Source of the DNA: Thiorhodovibrio frisius
GTDB taxonomy: Bacteria; Pseudomonadota; Gammaproteobacteria; Chromatiales; Chromatiaceae
Assembly: GCF_033954835.1 (NCBI RefSeq)
Contig: NZ_CP121471.1
Coordinates: 4,706,501-4,770,500 of the forward strand
Length of the DNA: 64,000 nucleotides
Direction of reading: 5' to 3'
The position numbers were made by a program, and so were the translations under genes. The notes beneath the pieces were generated by a model. The model ran no database searches. It saw nothing but the letters and a program-made list of their open reading frames with translations, and was not told the origin of the DNA. This document shows positions 1 through 9,384 of this stretch, piece by piece. The first letter of the stretch is position 1, and each line of letters starts with the position of its first letter.

Positions 1-35
1 AGATGGCCGCCGATGTCCGAACGCCTTGACCTGCT

Positions 36-1898
36 TCAGCCTTTGTCGGCCTCGGGCAGGTTCCAGACCTCGGGCGAATGGTACAGGCGTGACAGCAGCA
101 ATTCGCGCTGCATTTCCAGTTCGCGCGGCAAGTGGTCGCCAAAGCGCGCCAAGAGTTCTTCCTGATCGAGCGCTTCGCGGCGCGCGATCTCCCGATCAAT
201 GCCCATGATGGAGTCAAAATCGGCCTTAGTGAAGTCGATACCCTCCCAGTTCAGAGCATCATAGGGAGGTAACAGACCGAAGGGGCTCTCCACCGCGGGC
301 GCCCCGCCCTCGCAGCGCTCGACAATCCATTCCAGCACCCGCATGTTATCGCCAAAGCCCGGCCAGATAAAATGGCCATGCTCATCCTTACGGAACCAAT
401 TCACGCGGAAAATCGGCGGCGGTGTAGCCACCTTCTGCCGCCCGATGCGCAGCCAGTGCTTCCAGTATTCGGCCATGTTGTACCCACAGAAGGGCAGCAT
501 GGCCATGGGATCGCGCCGCATCGACTGCTGGCTGACGGCTGCGGCCGTGGCCTCCGAGCCCATGGTGGCGGCCAGATAAACGCCGTGCTCCCAGCTGAAG
601 CTCTGGAACACCAGCGGGAAGTTCTTGCTGACACGCCCGCCAAACAGAAACGCACTGATAGGCACGCCGGCCGGGTCCTCCCAAGCGGGGTCCACCGAGG
701 GACACTGACCAGCAGGGGCGGTAAAGCGGGAGTTGGGATGCGCCGCCGGTCGATCAGTGTTTGGGGTCCAGTCGTTACCCTGCCAGTCAATCAAGTGCGC
801 TGGCGCTTCTTTGGTCAGCCCCTCCCACCAGACATCGCCATCGTCGGTCAGGGCGGTATTGGTGAAGATGGCATTTTCCTTCAGCGAAGCCAATGCATTG
901 GGATTCGAACTGGCATTGGTGCCGGGCGCCACGCCGAAGTAGCCGTATTCGGGATTAATGCCATAGAAGCGCCCATCCTCGGGATTGGGCTTGATCCAGG
1001 CAATGTCGTCACCGACGGTGGTCACCTTCCAGCCGTCGAAGCCCTCGGGCGGAATCAGCATGGCAAAATTGGTCTTGCCGCAGGCACTCGGGAAGGCGGC
1101 GGCGACATAGTGCTTCTTGCCCTCGGGTGACTCGACGCCGAGAATCAGCATGTGCTCGGCAAGCCAGCCCTCATCACGCGCCATGACCGAAGCGATGCGC
1201 AACGCGAAGCACTTCTTGCCGAGCAGGGCATTGCCACCATAGCCGCTGCCGAAGGACCAGATCTCGCGCGTCTCGGGGAAATGCACGATGTATTTGTCCT
1301 CGATATCGGTCGCGCAAGGCCAGGGCACATCGTCCTGATTGGGCTCCAACGGGGCTCCAACACTGTGCATACAGGGGACAAATTCACCATCCTCGCCCAG
1401 TACATCCAGCACCGGTTGCCCCATGCGCGTCATGATGCGCTGGTTGGCCACCACATAGGCCGAATCGGTAATCTCAATGCCGATATGCGCAATGGGCGAG
1501 CCAAGCGGCCCCATGCTGAAAGGAATGATGTACATGGTGCGCCCACGCATGCAGCCACGAAACCGCTCCAAAAGCTCGGCGCGCATGGCCTTGGGGTCCA
1601 TCCAGTTATTGGTTGGACCAGCGTCTTCCTCGCGCTCAGAGCAGATGAAGGTCCGATTCTCCACCCGCGCGACATCGCTCGGGTGCGAGCGCGCAAGAAA
1701 GCTGTTCGGACGCTTCTCGGGATTGAGCCGAATGAAGCTCCCTTTCTCCACCGCCTGATCGCAAATGCGTTTGTACTCTTCCTCCGAGCCGTCGCACCAG
1801 CAGATGCGATCTGGGGTAGTGAGCGCCGCCATTGCATCCACCCAGGCGAGCAATTTGGCGTGGCGGGTTCGGGTTGCGCCATCATGGGTCATGGTCAT
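36..1898 (-). CDS. pckG: Phosphoenolpyruvate carboxykinase (GTP)
   Basis: 620 aa cytosolic enzyme that interconverts oxaloacetate plus GTP with PEP plus CO2, the entry to gluconeogenesis or an anaplerotic step. The GTP-type family is recognised by the P-loop [14 protein letters not shown] around the reactive cysteine, the metal-binding [10 protein letters not shown] motif just after it, and the C-terminal FLFGGR stretch. Length is normal for the family (about 600 aa). The ATG at 1898 is chosen because AGGAG lies 9 nt upstream; a second ATG two codons later has no better site. It follows rluB in the same direction after about 100 bp, so it may have its own promoter. Identity is firm; direction of flux in this organism is not visible. 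Confidence 0.97.
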   Translation of the reverse strand: MTMTHDGATRTRHAKLLAWVDAMAALTTPDRICWCDGSEEEYKRICDQAVEKGSFIRLNPEKRPNSFLARSHPSDVARVENRTFICSEREEDAGPTNNWMDPKAMRAELLERFRGCMRGRTMYIIPFSMGPLGSPIAHIGIEITDSAYVVANQRIMTRMGQPVLDVLGEDGEFVPCMHSVGAPLEPNQDDVPWPCATDIEDKYIVHFPETREIWSFGSGYGGNALLGKKCFALRIASVMARDEGWLAEHMLILGVESPEGKKHYVAAAFPSACGKTNFAMLIPPEGFDGWKVTTVGDDIAWIKPNPEDGRFYGINPEYGYFGVAPGTNASSNPNALASLKENAIFTNTALTDDGDVWWEGLTKEAPAHLIDWQGNDWTPNTDRPAAHPNSRFTAPAGQCPSVDPAWEDPAGVPISAFLFGGRVSKNFPLVFQSFSWEHGVYLAATMGSEATAAAVSQQSMRRDPMAMLPFCGYNMAEYWKHWLRIGRQKVATPPPIFRVNWFRKDEHGHFIWPGFGDNMRVLEWIVERCEGGAPAVESPFGLLPPYDALNWEGIDFTKADFDSIMGIDREIARREALDQEELLARFGDHLPRELEMQRELLLSRLYHSPEVWNLPEADKG

Positions 1899-2000
1899 TT
1901 TGAAAAGCTCCTGTCTTTGTCGCTGATATTACGCAAATACTACGCCAGCAGGCTGGTGCCGGACAGTCCGCTTGGTGGCAGATGAGTCAAGCGGGTGGGA

Positions 2001-2840
2001 TCAGCCCGCCCGCGCAGAAGTGCGCTTGGCTCCGGCTGGACGCCGACCAACACCGCGCCCCGCAGGTCTGGGCGAAGCGGGCAACCCGGCAAGCGCCAGC
2101 AGCCCGGACTCCTCCTCCTCGGTCAGCGCCCGCCACTGGCGTGGCAACGGCCGGGCGCCAAGAATCACATTACCAAAACGCACGCGTTTGAGGCGACTGA
2201 CAGCACAGCCAACCGCTTCCCACAGGCGCCGCACCTCGCGATTGCGCCCCTCGCACAGCACCACATGGAACCATTGATTGAAACCGCTGCCACCAGAGAC
2301 GACGATCTCCTCAAAGCGCGCCTGACCATCCTCGAGTTGCACTCCCTGTGTCAGCCGACGCAACACATCATCGGCGACCGGCCCCTGCACCCGCACGGCA
2401 TATTCGCGCTCAACCGCGTGCGAGGGATGCATCAGGCCATTGGCTAGGGCACCATCGTTGGTCAGCAGCAGCAATCCGGCAGTATTGATGTCGAGCCGCC
2501 CGATGGCGATCCAGCGCCCGTCCTGAAGGCCGGGCAGATGCTGAAACACCGTGGTGCGGCCTTCGGGATCGCGTCTGGTGACCACCTCACCCTCAGGCTT
2601 GTGATAAGCAATGATGCGCCGGCGCTTAAAGGCATCGCGTTGCAAACGCACCGCGCGCCCGTCGACCATCACCTTGTCACCTGCAACCACGCGCTCGCCG
2701 AGTTTCGCCACTCGCCCGTTAATGCGCACCCGCCCGGCCGCGATCCATTCCTCAATGCGCCGCCGCGAGCCCTGCCCCGCCTCAGCCAGCGCCTTTTGCA
2801 GGCGCACGCCCGCCTGCGGGCTATGCTCTTCGGCGCTCAT
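2001..2840 (-). CDS. rluB: 23S rRNA pseudouridine synthase RluB
   Basis: 279 aa. An N-terminal S4 RNA-binding domain (about residues 10-60, with RLQKALAEAG and RIEEWIAAGRVRING) is followed by an RsuA/RluB-type pseudouridine synthase domain with the catalytic GRLDINTAGLLLLTNDG segment containing the essential Asp. Family members modify U2605 of 23S rRNA. The ATG overlaps the stop of scpB by 4 bp (ATGA), so translation is probably coupled within scpA-scpB-rluB, an arrangement common in proteobacteria. The protein lacks the long Gly/Arg-rich tail of some homologues and ends in a short basic segment. RluB is preferred over RluE/RluF because of the scpAB neighbourhood. Confidence 0.92.
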   Translation of the reverse strand: MSAEEHSPQAGVRLQKALAEAGQGSRRRIEEWIAAGRVRINGRVAKLGERVVAGDKVMVDGRAVRLQRDAFKRRRIIAYHKPEGEVVTRRDPEGRTTVFQHLPGLQDGRWIAIGRLDINTAGLLLLTNDGALANGLMHPSHAVEREYAVRVQGPVADDVLRRLTQGVQLEDGQARFEEIVVSGGSGFNQWFHVVLCEGRNREVRRLWEAVGCAVSRLKRVRFGNVILGARPLPRQWRALTEEEESGLLALAGLPASPRPAGRGVGRRPAGAKRTSARAG

Positions 2841-3670
2841 GAAGGGAACTCCTCGTTGTCGGTTTCTGGGCTATCCACTTCTGGGTTGTCGGCTTCTGGC
2901 TGATCGGCTGGACGGTCATCAGGGTCTGTCTGCTCACCGGCGTCTGTCTGATCGGCGGGCTCTTGCGCATCAGCGACGGGCTCCGGCGGCGTTAGCTCCG
3001 CCAGTGCCGGATGCTCGCGCAGCAGGTCAGCCGGCTCACGCAGAGCGGCCAGTGGGGGTAAATCGTTTAGGGATATCAAGCCGAAATAGTCCAGAAAGGT
3101 CTTGGTGGTGGTGTAGAGCGCCGGACGCCCCGGCACATCGCGATGGCCGACCACCCGCACCCAGTCGCGCTCTTGCAGGGTGCGGATAATCTGGGTACTG
3201 ACCGAAACGCCACGAATGTCTTCGATTTCCCCGCGCGTGATGGGTTGGCGGTAGGCGATGAGCGCCAGAGTCTCGAGCAGCGCCCGCGAGTAACGCGTCG
3301 GTTTTTCATCCCACAAGCGCGCCACCCGAGGGGCAACCTCGGCGCGCACCTGGATGCGATAGCCACCGGCCACCTGCATCACCTCGATGCCACGCCCGGC
3401 ATAGTCTTGCTCCAGAGCGCCCAGCGCCGCGAGCACGGCCTCGCGCGGCGGCTGTTCGTCCTCGCCATAGAGTGCCAGCAACCGCTCGACACTGAGCGGG
3501 CCGCCAGCGGCCAGCAGGGCACCCTCAACAACCTGTTTAAGATCGGGTTCAGACGCGCTTTTGCAACCAGGCTCAGACCTAGGCTGGAGGTCAAGCACGA
3601 CATCGGGCCTCGGCGCAAACTCGCTATCAGACTTGATATCCGGTTTCATTTTAGGCATGGGCCCCTTCAT
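2837..3670 (-). CDS. scpB: Segregation and condensation protein ScpB
   Basis: 277 aa. ScpB is the winged-helix (kite) subunit of the SMC-ScpAB condensin, acting on nucleoid compaction and chromosome segregation. The conserved core is visible as RALLETLALIAYRQPITRGEIEDIRGV followed by the second winged helix with GRPALYTTTKTFLDYFGL. Extra N-terminal (about 35 aa) and C-terminal (about 60 aa, Asp/Glu/Pro-rich, PEADNPEVDSPE-like) tails look disordered and are poorly conserved in the family. It overlaps scpA upstream and rluB downstream by 4 bp each. No smc gene is in the window. Confidence 0.94.
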   Translation of the reverse strand: MKGPMPKMKPDIKSDSEFAPRPDVVLDLQPRSEPGCKSASEPDLKQVVEGALLAAGGPLSVERLLALYGEDEQPPREAVLAALGALEQDYAGRGIEVMQVAGGYRIQVRAEVAPRVARLWDEKPTRYSRALLETLALIAYRQPITRGEIEDIRGVSVSTQIIRTLQERDWVRVVGHRDVPGRPALYTTTKTFLDYFGLISLNDLPPLAALREPADLLREHPALAELTPPEPVADAQEPADQTDAGEQTDPDDRPADQPEADNPEVDSPETDNEEFPS

Positions 3671-4563
3671 GCCGCTCCCGGCTCATCTGCGGCATCCCGG
3701 GCACGCACATGAATGGATGCAAAGGGCTCGGCCTGCACCAACTCGAGCACGGCCGTCTTGATCAATTCCAGAATCGCCAGAAAGGTGACCACCACGCCGG
3801 GGCGACCTTCGTTCACATCGAATAGCTCAACAAAGGGCGTGAAGCTGCGCCCTTGCAAACGCTCAAGCACCATGGTCATGCGTTCGCGCAGGGACAAAGA
3901 CTCCTGCGACACCCGATGTGCGGCGGACAGATCCGCGCGCTCGAGCACAGCACGCAGGGCCGCAAGAATCTCGGACAGATCGACCTGGGGCGGGACGCGA
4001 CGCAAGTAGCCAGTGGGGACTTCAATCTGCGTCTGGTGCCAATCACGCTCCAGCCGTGGCAGTTCATCGAGCTTGCGCGCGGCCTGCTGGAAACGTTCAT
4101 ACTCAAGCAGCCGGCGCACCAGCTCGGCACGCGGGTCCTCGGCGTCCTCGTCCTCCGTTGCGGGACGCGGCAGCAGCATGCGCGATTTGATTTCGCACAG
4201 AAGCGCGGCCATCACCAGATATTCGGCCGCCAGATCCAGGCGCATCTCTTTCATCAGCTCGACATATTCCATGTACTGGCGAGTGATGTCGGCAATGGGG
4301 ATGTCAAGAATATCCAGATTCTGGCGTCGGATCAGATACAGCAACAGATCGAGCGGCCCCTCAAAGGTCTCAAGAAACACCTCGAGTGCATCCGGCGGAA
4401 TGAACAGATCCTGCGGCCATTCGTTAAAGGGCTGACCATGCACCAGCGCCCGCAGCGAGTCGCCAGTCAACGCGACATCGGCATCGGATAGCGCATCGGC
4501 ATCCGCGACCACCGGCGACGGCACCATGTCTGCGGCAGGCTCCGCTTGGGTACTTGGGATCAT
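3667..4563 (-). CDS. scpA: Segregation and condensation protein ScpA
   Basis: 298 aa. ScpA is the kleisin that bridges SMC heads and binds ScpB. The N-terminal kleisin signature is clear: FEGPLDLLLYLIRRQNLDILDIPIADITRQYMEY, then the AAEYLVMAALLCEIKSRMLLPRP helix; the C-terminal winged helix that contacts the SMC head includes FVELFDVNEGRPGVVVTFLAILELIK. A 40 aa N-terminal extension precedes the core. It is the first gene of scpA-scpB-rluB and is separated from upstream trpS by about 60 bp on the same strand, so trpS may be cotranscribed. ATG at 4563. Confidence 0.95.
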   Translation of the reverse strand: MIPSTQAEPAADMVPSPVVADADALSDADVALTGDSLRALVHGQPFNEWPQDLFIPPDALEVFLETFEGPLDLLLYLIRRQNLDILDIPIADITRQYMEYVELMKEMRLDLAAEYLVMAALLCEIKSRMLLPRPATEDEDAEDPRAELVRRLLEYERFQQAARKLDELPRLERDWHQTQIEVPTGYLRRVPPQVDLSEILAALRAVLERADLSAAHRVSQESLSLRERMTMVLERLQGRSFTPFVELFDVNEGRPGVVVTFLAILELIKTAVLELVQAEPFASIHVRARDAADEPGAA

Positions 4564-4623
4564 TCCGCGTCTGTCAGTTGATCGGAGCAGCGTATTGAAT
4601 TGGCTTAAGGGCGCGGCGGCGGG

Positions 4624-5841
4624 TTAGGTCTGCGTGAGCGACATGGCATGGCGCACCTCGGCCATGGTCTCACGCGCCACATCGCGCGCATGATCGCAGC
4701 CATCGTTGAGGATAGAGCGCACCAGCTCGGGTTGCTGCTCGAGTTCGCGCGCGTGATTCTGTATTGGTTCCAGCTCGGCAAGCACGGCATCAATCACAGG
4801 GCGCTTGCACTCGATGCAACCAATGCTGGCTGACCGACAGCCCTCCTGCACCCAGTCGCGACGCGCCTCGTCGGAATAGACCTGATGGAACTGCCACACC
4901 GGGCAGACTTCCGGATCGCCCGGATCGGTGCGACGCACGCGCTGGGGATCGGTCGGCATGGTGCGCAGCTTTTTTTCGATCTCCGCTGGATCATCGCGCA
5001 GGCCGATGGTGTTGCCATAGGATTTGGACATTTTCTGTCCATCGAGCCCCGGCATTTTCGATGCCTTGGTTAGCAGTGGCTTGGGCTCGGGCAGTATCAC
5101 CCGACCGCCACCCTCGAGATAGCCGAACAGCCGCTCGCGGTCCCCCAGGGTCAGGTTCGCCTGGGTCTCTAGCAGGGCGCGGGCGACCCCGAGCGCTTCC
5201 TGGTCACCCTGCTCCTGGTAGCTGCGGCGCAGGTCGCTGAACAGGCGCGCGTTCTTCTTGCCCATTTTGCGCACGGCTTGTTCGGCCTGCTCCTCAAAGT
5301 CTGCCTCGCGCCCATAGATGTGATTGAAGCGGCGGGCAATTTCGCGCGTCATCTCGACATGCGCGACCTGATCCTCACCCACCGGCACCAGACCGGCGCG
5401 ATACATCAGGATATCGGCGCTCTGCAACAGCGGATAACCGAGAAACCCATAGGTCGCCAGGTCTTTTTCCTTGAGCTTTTCCTGCTGGTCTTTATAGGTC
5501 GGCACCCGCTCGAGCCAACCGAGCGGGGTGATCATGGACAGCAGCAGATGCAGCTCGGCATGCTCAGGTACCCGCGACTGCACAAAGATGGTGGCGGACC
5601 CGGCATTGATGCCCGCTGCCAGCCAGTCAATCACCATCTCCCAGCTGGCCTGGGGAATATTGCCAGGCTGCTCGTAGTCGGTGGTCAGGGCATGCCAGTC
5701 GGCGACGAAGAAGAAGCAGTCATACTCATGCTGCAATTCGAGCCAATTTTTGAGCACGCCATGATAGTGCCCCAGATGCAAGCGGCCAGTCGGGCGCATG
5801 CCCGAGAGCACGCGCGCATGCGCAGCGGATACCGAAGACAA
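4624..5841 (-). CDS. trpS: Tryptophanyl-tRNA synthetase
   Basis: 405 aa class I aminoacyl-tRNA synthetase that charges tRNA-Trp. The HIGH-type motif is HLGH in GMRPTGRLHLGHYHG, and the KMSKS loop is intact in DGQKMSKSYGN. The protein is longer than the 334 aa E. coli enzyme because of an insert between KMSKS and the C-terminus containing CRSASIGCIECK, as in other long-form bacterial TrpRS. The best start is TTG at 5841 with GAGG about 10 nt upstream; no ATG precedes the conserved VLSGMRPTG segment. It lies upstream of scpA on the same strand. Confidence 0.95.
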   Translation of the reverse strand: MSSVSAAHARVLSGMRPTGRLHLGHYHGVLKNWLELQHEYDCFFFVADWHALTTDYEQPGNIPQASWEMVIDWLAAGINAGSATIFVQSRVPEHAELHLLLSMITPLGWLERVPTYKDQQEKLKEKDLATYGFLGYPLLQSADILMYRAGLVPVGEDQVAHVEMTREIARRFNHIYGREADFEEQAEQAVRKMGKKNARLFSDLRRSYQEQGDQEALGVARALLETQANLTLGDRERLFGYLEGGGRVILPEPKPLLTKASKMPGLDGQKMSKSYGNTIGLRDDPAEIEKKLRTMPTDPQRVRRTDPGDPEVCPVWQFHQVYSDEARRDWVQEGCRSASIGCIECKRPVIDAVLAELEPIQNHARELEQQPELVRSILNDGCDHARDVARETMAEVRHAMSLTQT

Positions 5842-5922
5842 AGTTGCTATACCTCGCGATGGTCAGTGGCCTTATTAGGGGAGAATTGATTCGCCTTGCC
5901 GACGTCAGGAAGCCCGGCAATT

Positions 5923-6630
5923 TCAGAGTGGAAAAAGTTCGCGCACAATACCGGCGCCAGGCATCACTGACAGCACGGCCGACACCGCCGGAAACAGGAC
6001 CAGCGTGAGCGCGCCGGTAAAGAGCATTAGAATCAGGATCATCAAGCCGAAAGGCTCAAGCCGACTGTAGTAACGGGACAAGCGCGGCGGCAAGGCAGCG
6101 TTCAGCACCCGTCCGCCATCGAGCGGCAGCAGCGGAAAGAGATTCAGCACCATCAGCAGCAGGTTAATCAGCACCCCAGCCGCACCCATGTAAATGAGCG
6201 GCATGGCCAACCATTCAGCGGTTGGCCCCTGATAGGTGGTCAACAGCAGGGCACCGAGTTTAATCATCAGCCCCCAGGCCAGAGCCATCAGCAGGTTGGC
6301 TGTCGGGCCGGCCACGGCGACCAGGGCCATATCCAGCCGCGGACGCTGCAAATTGCGCCAATTGACCGGCACCGGTTTGGCCCAGCCAAACAAAATCGGA
6401 GCACTCCCCATCAACGAGGCAAGCAAAAAAATTCCCAGGGGCACCGCGATGGTCCCCACCGGATCGATGTGCTTGAGCGGATTGAAGGTCACCCGCCCCA
6501 GCATCAGGGCCGTTTTGTCGCCGCGCCTGCTGGCCACCCAACCGTGCGCCGCCTCATGCACCGTGATGGCGAACAGCATCGGCAAGGCCAGCACGGCAAT
6601 TAGCGGAATCAGTTGGTTGAGTGTATCCAT
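5923..6630 (-). CDS. Site-2 protease (M50) family membrane metalloprotease
   Basis: About 235 aa, with four or more hydrophobic segments. The zinc-binding HEAAHGW (HExxH) lies in the first membrane segment and the third ligand motif NLFPLLPLDGGRVL (NxxPxxxLDG) in a later one, as in the compact bacterial M50 group without a PDZ domain. Such proteases cut within membranes; their substrate cannot be read from sequence. I start at the ATG at 6630 (MDTLNQLIPLIAVLALPM), because an earlier in-frame start at 6711 would run into the 3' end of rnpB and adds a non-conserved leader. No clear Shine-Dalgarno is seen. It lies upstream of trpS with an 80 bp gap. Confidence 0.85.
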   Translation of the reverse strand: MDTLNQLIPLIAVLALPMLFAITVHEAAHGWVASRRGDKTALMLGRVTFNPLKHIDPVGTIAVPLGIFLLASLMGSAPILFGWAKPVPVNWRNLQRPRLDMALVAVAGPTANLLMALAWGLMIKLGALLLTTYQGPTAEWLAMPLIYMGAAGVLINLLLMVLNLFPLLPLDGGRVLNAALPPRLSRYYSRLEPFGLMILILMLFTGALTLVLFPAVSAVLSVMPGAGIVRELFPL

Positions 6631-6675
6631 TGCAAAGAAGGGAACATCGGTCACCGGCCACTGACCATAAAAAAA

Positions 6676-7075
6676 GGAGTCGGCCGATAAGCCGGGTTCT
6701 GTCGTGGACAATCATTCATCTGGGACAGACGTCACCGCCTGCCTCGTGCGACCTACCCGGGAGCCCATGCGGGCCGCATGGTGCGACCCCGTCGGATGAT
6801 GGGGCCGCCCGCTCCTCTATTTGGTCTTGCTCCGGGTGGGGTTTACCCTGCCACCCCTGTTGCCAGGAGCGCGGTGCGCTCTTACCACACCATTTCACCC
6901 TTACCGCCCGCTGGCCAGAGCACTGGCTGCGGGTTTGGCGGTATATTTTCTGTGGCACTTTCCGTAGGCTCGCGCCCCCCAGGCGTTACCTGGCACCCTG
7001 CCCTGCGGAGCCCGGACTTTCCTCCATCCAACGCCTTGCGAACAAGGCCCGGACCGCGATTGTCTGGCCGACTCC
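6676..7075 (-). ncRNA. rnpB: RNase P RNA (type A)
   Basis: The catalytic RNA of ribonuclease P, which matures tRNA 5' ends. On the minus strand the conserved block GAGGAAAGTCCGGGC lies at 7010-7024 and the 3' conserved block CGACAGAACCCGGCTTAT at about 6688-6705. The two ends pair perfectly as helix P1: GGAGTCGGCC (7066-7075) with GGCCGACTCC (6676-6685). A run of seven U residues follows at 6669-6675. The length of about 400 nt fits the gammaproteobacterial type A RNA. Ends are set from P1 pairing and could be off by a few bases. Confidence 0.96.
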
Positions 7076-7158
7076 CGTTGGCAGTCTAACCAGCAAGGGC
7101 GCCGACGCCAAGGGGTTTGGCAGCAGGTTATCGCCGCAACAACTGAGTTTTCTGCTTT

Positions 7159-7260
7159 GGGCCGGGTAGCGCTCCCAAGGGTCGCGGCGCAAGGATGGCG
7201 CCGTGAAGCCCCATGCTCAGGGTTCAGGGCGTCCCCCATGACCGTTGCCCGGTCCGAAAC
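7159..7260. repeat. Dispersed intergenic repeat, family 1, copy a (GC-rich arm)
   Basis: Between holC and rnpB. It shares an ordered series of blocks with the copies at 47961-48065 and 24015-24108: GGGCCGGGT, GGGTCGCGG, a GAAGCC block, GGCGTCCCCC, and a terminal CCCGG-CCG. It is the most diverged of the three long copies. The last codons of holC lie just outside it. Confidence 0.6.
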
Positions 7261-7271
7261 AAATCGAAACT

Positions 7272-7718
7272 TCATGTCCGCTGGGTATAGCTTTCAATCG
7301 GATGATGCTCGAGCCGGCAGGATTGCTCCTTGTACCAGGCCCACCGTCGCCGCCCGGCCTTTCGCACCTCCGCGCTTTGGTCGATTAGCTCGCACAGGCG
7401 CTGGAATCTTGAAAAAAAGGCCGGCACCTCCAAACCCAGATTGACCAGCACCTGATGCTCGGCTTGGGGCTCGCCATTGGGGCTGATTAGCACCGGCGTC
7501 AACTCGGCATCCACCCGGCCAATCAGGCCATGAGGAAGAAAACTCCCCTCGTCGAAGCTCCACAACAGCCGGTCCAGCGCCTGTGCCTGGCCTGCGTCGG
7601 GGCAGTGCACCAGCACGCGCAGGCCCTGGCTGCGGATTTTTCCGATCAGGCGGCAGGCGAAATGGAAACGGTCGCCCGGATACTGCTTGCCCAGGGTGTA
7701 GAAATCGACCCGCGTCAT
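7272..7718 (-). CDS. holC: DNA polymerase III chi subunit
   Basis: 148 aa, the same size as E. coli HolC (147 aa). Chi links the clamp-loader complex (via psi) to single-strand-binding protein at the replication fork. Family features: N-terminal RVDFYTLG, ACRLIGKIRSQGLRVLVHCPD and LLWSFDEGSFLPHG. Its ATG lies 4 nt after the pepA stop, reproducing the pepA-holC order of E. coli, so the two are probably cotranscribed. valS, the usual next gene, is not here; a repeat and rnpB follow instead. Confidence 0.93.
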   Translation of the reverse strand: MTRVDFYTLGKQYPGDRFHFACRLIGKIRSQGLRVLVHCPDAGQAQALDRLLWSFDEGSFLPHGLIGRVDAELTPVLISPNGEPQAEHQVLVNLGLEVPAFFSRFQRLCELIDQSAEVRKAGRRRWAWYKEQSCRLEHHPIESYTQRT

Positions 7719-7722
7719 CGCG

Positions 7723-9225
7723 CTATTCGCTCACCTGTCCACAACGGCGCAGCAAATACTCCAGCAGAAGTGGCACCGGCCGACCGGTCGCGCCTTTCTC
7801 CTTACCGGTGATCCAGGCCGTCCCGGCGATGTCGAGATGCGCCCAAGTGAACTTTTTGGTGAACTTGGCCAGGAAGGCAGCCGCCGTAATGGCCCCACCA
7901 TCGCGCCCGCCGATATTGGCCATGTCGGCAAAGTTGCTGTCAAGCTGGCTGTCGTAGTCCTTCCACAGGGGTAGCCGCCAGAGGCGATCCCCTGCCGCAT
8001 CGCCGGCTGCGAGCAGCGCCTCGGCAAGGGCGTCGTCATTGGCAAGCAAACCCGAGGGATGCCGCCCCAGCGCCACGATCACAGCACCAGTCAGGGTCGC
8101 CATGTCGATGACAACATCGGGCTCGAAACGCTCGCAGTAGGTCAGCGCATCGCACAGAATCAGCCTGCCCTCAGCGTCGGTATTAAGAATCTCGATCGTC
8201 TGGCCGGACATGCTAGTGACAATATCGCCCGGCTTGTTCGCCGCGCCATCGGGCAAATTTTCTGACGCCGGCACCACGCCGATAACATTGAGCGGAAGCT
8301 TGAGATCGCGCACCGCCTGCATGGCGCCGATCACCGCCGCACCGCCACACATGTCGTACTTCATCTCGTCCATCTCGGCGGCTGACTTGATGGAAATGCC
8401 ACCGGCGTCAAAGGTGAGCCCCTTGCCCACCAATACGACAGGCTTCTCGCCATCCTGGCCGCCACGATGCTGCATCACGATCAACTTCGCCGGCTCGCGG
8501 CTACCGCGCGCCACCGACAAGAGCGCGCCCATGCCAAGCTCGCTCATGGCAGCTTCATCAAGCACCTCGACGCTGAAGGTGTCGGCACTATCAGCCAAGC
8601 CCCCAGCCTGCTCGGCCAGATAGCTCGGTGTGCAAATGTTGCCCGGCAGATTGCCCAGATCGCGTGCCAGATTGGCACCGGCGGCAATGGCGCGCCCATG
8701 GACGGCAGCCTGCTCAGCGGCAGCCTGACTCGCATCAGGCGACACCCAGAGCGCGAGCTCAGCGAGCGGCGCCCTGGCATTGGGTTTTTTTGCCTTGGTG
8801 TGCTCATAGCGGTAAGCACTCTGAGCCGCCGCCTGGGCCACCGCGCGCTGGCGCTGGTAGAAGCTCATCCCCGCCACCGGCAACTCGGCCAGAGTGCTGG
8901 TCGCCTGCGTCAGGCCCAACTCGGCGCAGCGCGCGAAAACGGCCTTGAGCACTTTGTCGAATACGCGCCGATCCAACTCCTCTGCCTTGCCGCAATCAAC
9001 CAGCATCACCCGATTGGCGACCAAGCCTGGCACGCCGTGGAGCACCAGCGTCTGACCCGCATCGCCGTTGAGATCGCCGCTTTGAAGCAGTTTACCCAAA
9101 TGTCCGCCGCTGGCATCATCGACAACCTGAGCGGCGGCAGAGAGCTTATGCTGTTCAAAAACGCCGAGAATCAGGCAAGCTGTATCTGAGGTGGCCAGCG
9201 CACCCGTATTAACCGAGAAATCCAT
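7723..9225 (-). CDS. pepA: Leucyl aminopeptidase (cytosol aminopeptidase)
   Basis: About 500 aa M17 family peptidase that removes N-terminal residues in the cytosol; in E. coli PepA also binds DNA and acts in site-specific recombination and carAB control. The signature NTDAEGRLILCDAL is intact, with the metal/catalytic segment VGKGLTFDAGGISIK upstream. I start at ATG 9225 (MDFSVNTG), which has GGAGG 4 nt upstream and matches the usual family N-terminus; a start five codons earlier is possible but adds unconserved residues. It is divergent from lptG across about 160 bp, as in E. coli, where pepA is divergent from lptF-lptG. Confidence 0.96.
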   Translation of the reverse strand: MDFSVNTGALATSDTACLILGVFEQHKLSAAAQVVDDASGGHLGKLLQSGDLNGDAGQTLVLHGVPGLVANRVMLVDCGKAEELDRRVFDKVLKAVFARCAELGLTQATSTLAELPVAGMSFYQRQRAVAQAAAQSAYRYEHTKAKKPNARAPLAELALWVSPDASQAAAEQAAVHGRAIAAGANLARDLGNLPGNICTPSYLAEQAGGLADSADTFSVEVLDEAAMSELGMGALLSVARGSREPAKLIVMQHRGGQDGEKPVVLVGKGLTFDAGGISIKSAAEMDEMKYDMCGGAAVIGAMQAVRDLKLPLNVIGVVPASENLPDGAANKPGDIVTSMSGQTIEILNTDAEGRLILCDALTYCERFEPDVVIDMATLTGAVIVALGRHPSGLLANDDALAEALLAAGDAAGDRLWRLPLWKDYDSQLDSNFADMANIGGRDGGAITAAAFLAKFTKKFTWAHLDIAGTAWITGKEKGATGRPVPLLLEYLLRRCGQVSE

Positions 9226-9384
9226 GCATCCTCCAAACAATGCTCTTTGCCTGCCCGGTTGGCCCAGTTATTGGTGCAAAGCACTGGCGCGAACTGCTGC
9301 ACCGACTCGTGCGGGCAGTCACTCCACGCGCCCGGCCAGCGACGGGCTAATAAACCCGCAGTCTAACGGATTCACGTCCGCAAT

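Noticed and set aside
372-1130. 252-codon open frame on the plus strand
   Set aside because: Antisense to pckG, which has complete family motifs; open only because of high GC.
6631-6711. Longer start for the site-2 protease
   Set aside because: Would overlap the 3' end of rnpB, including P1, and adds residues not seen in the family.
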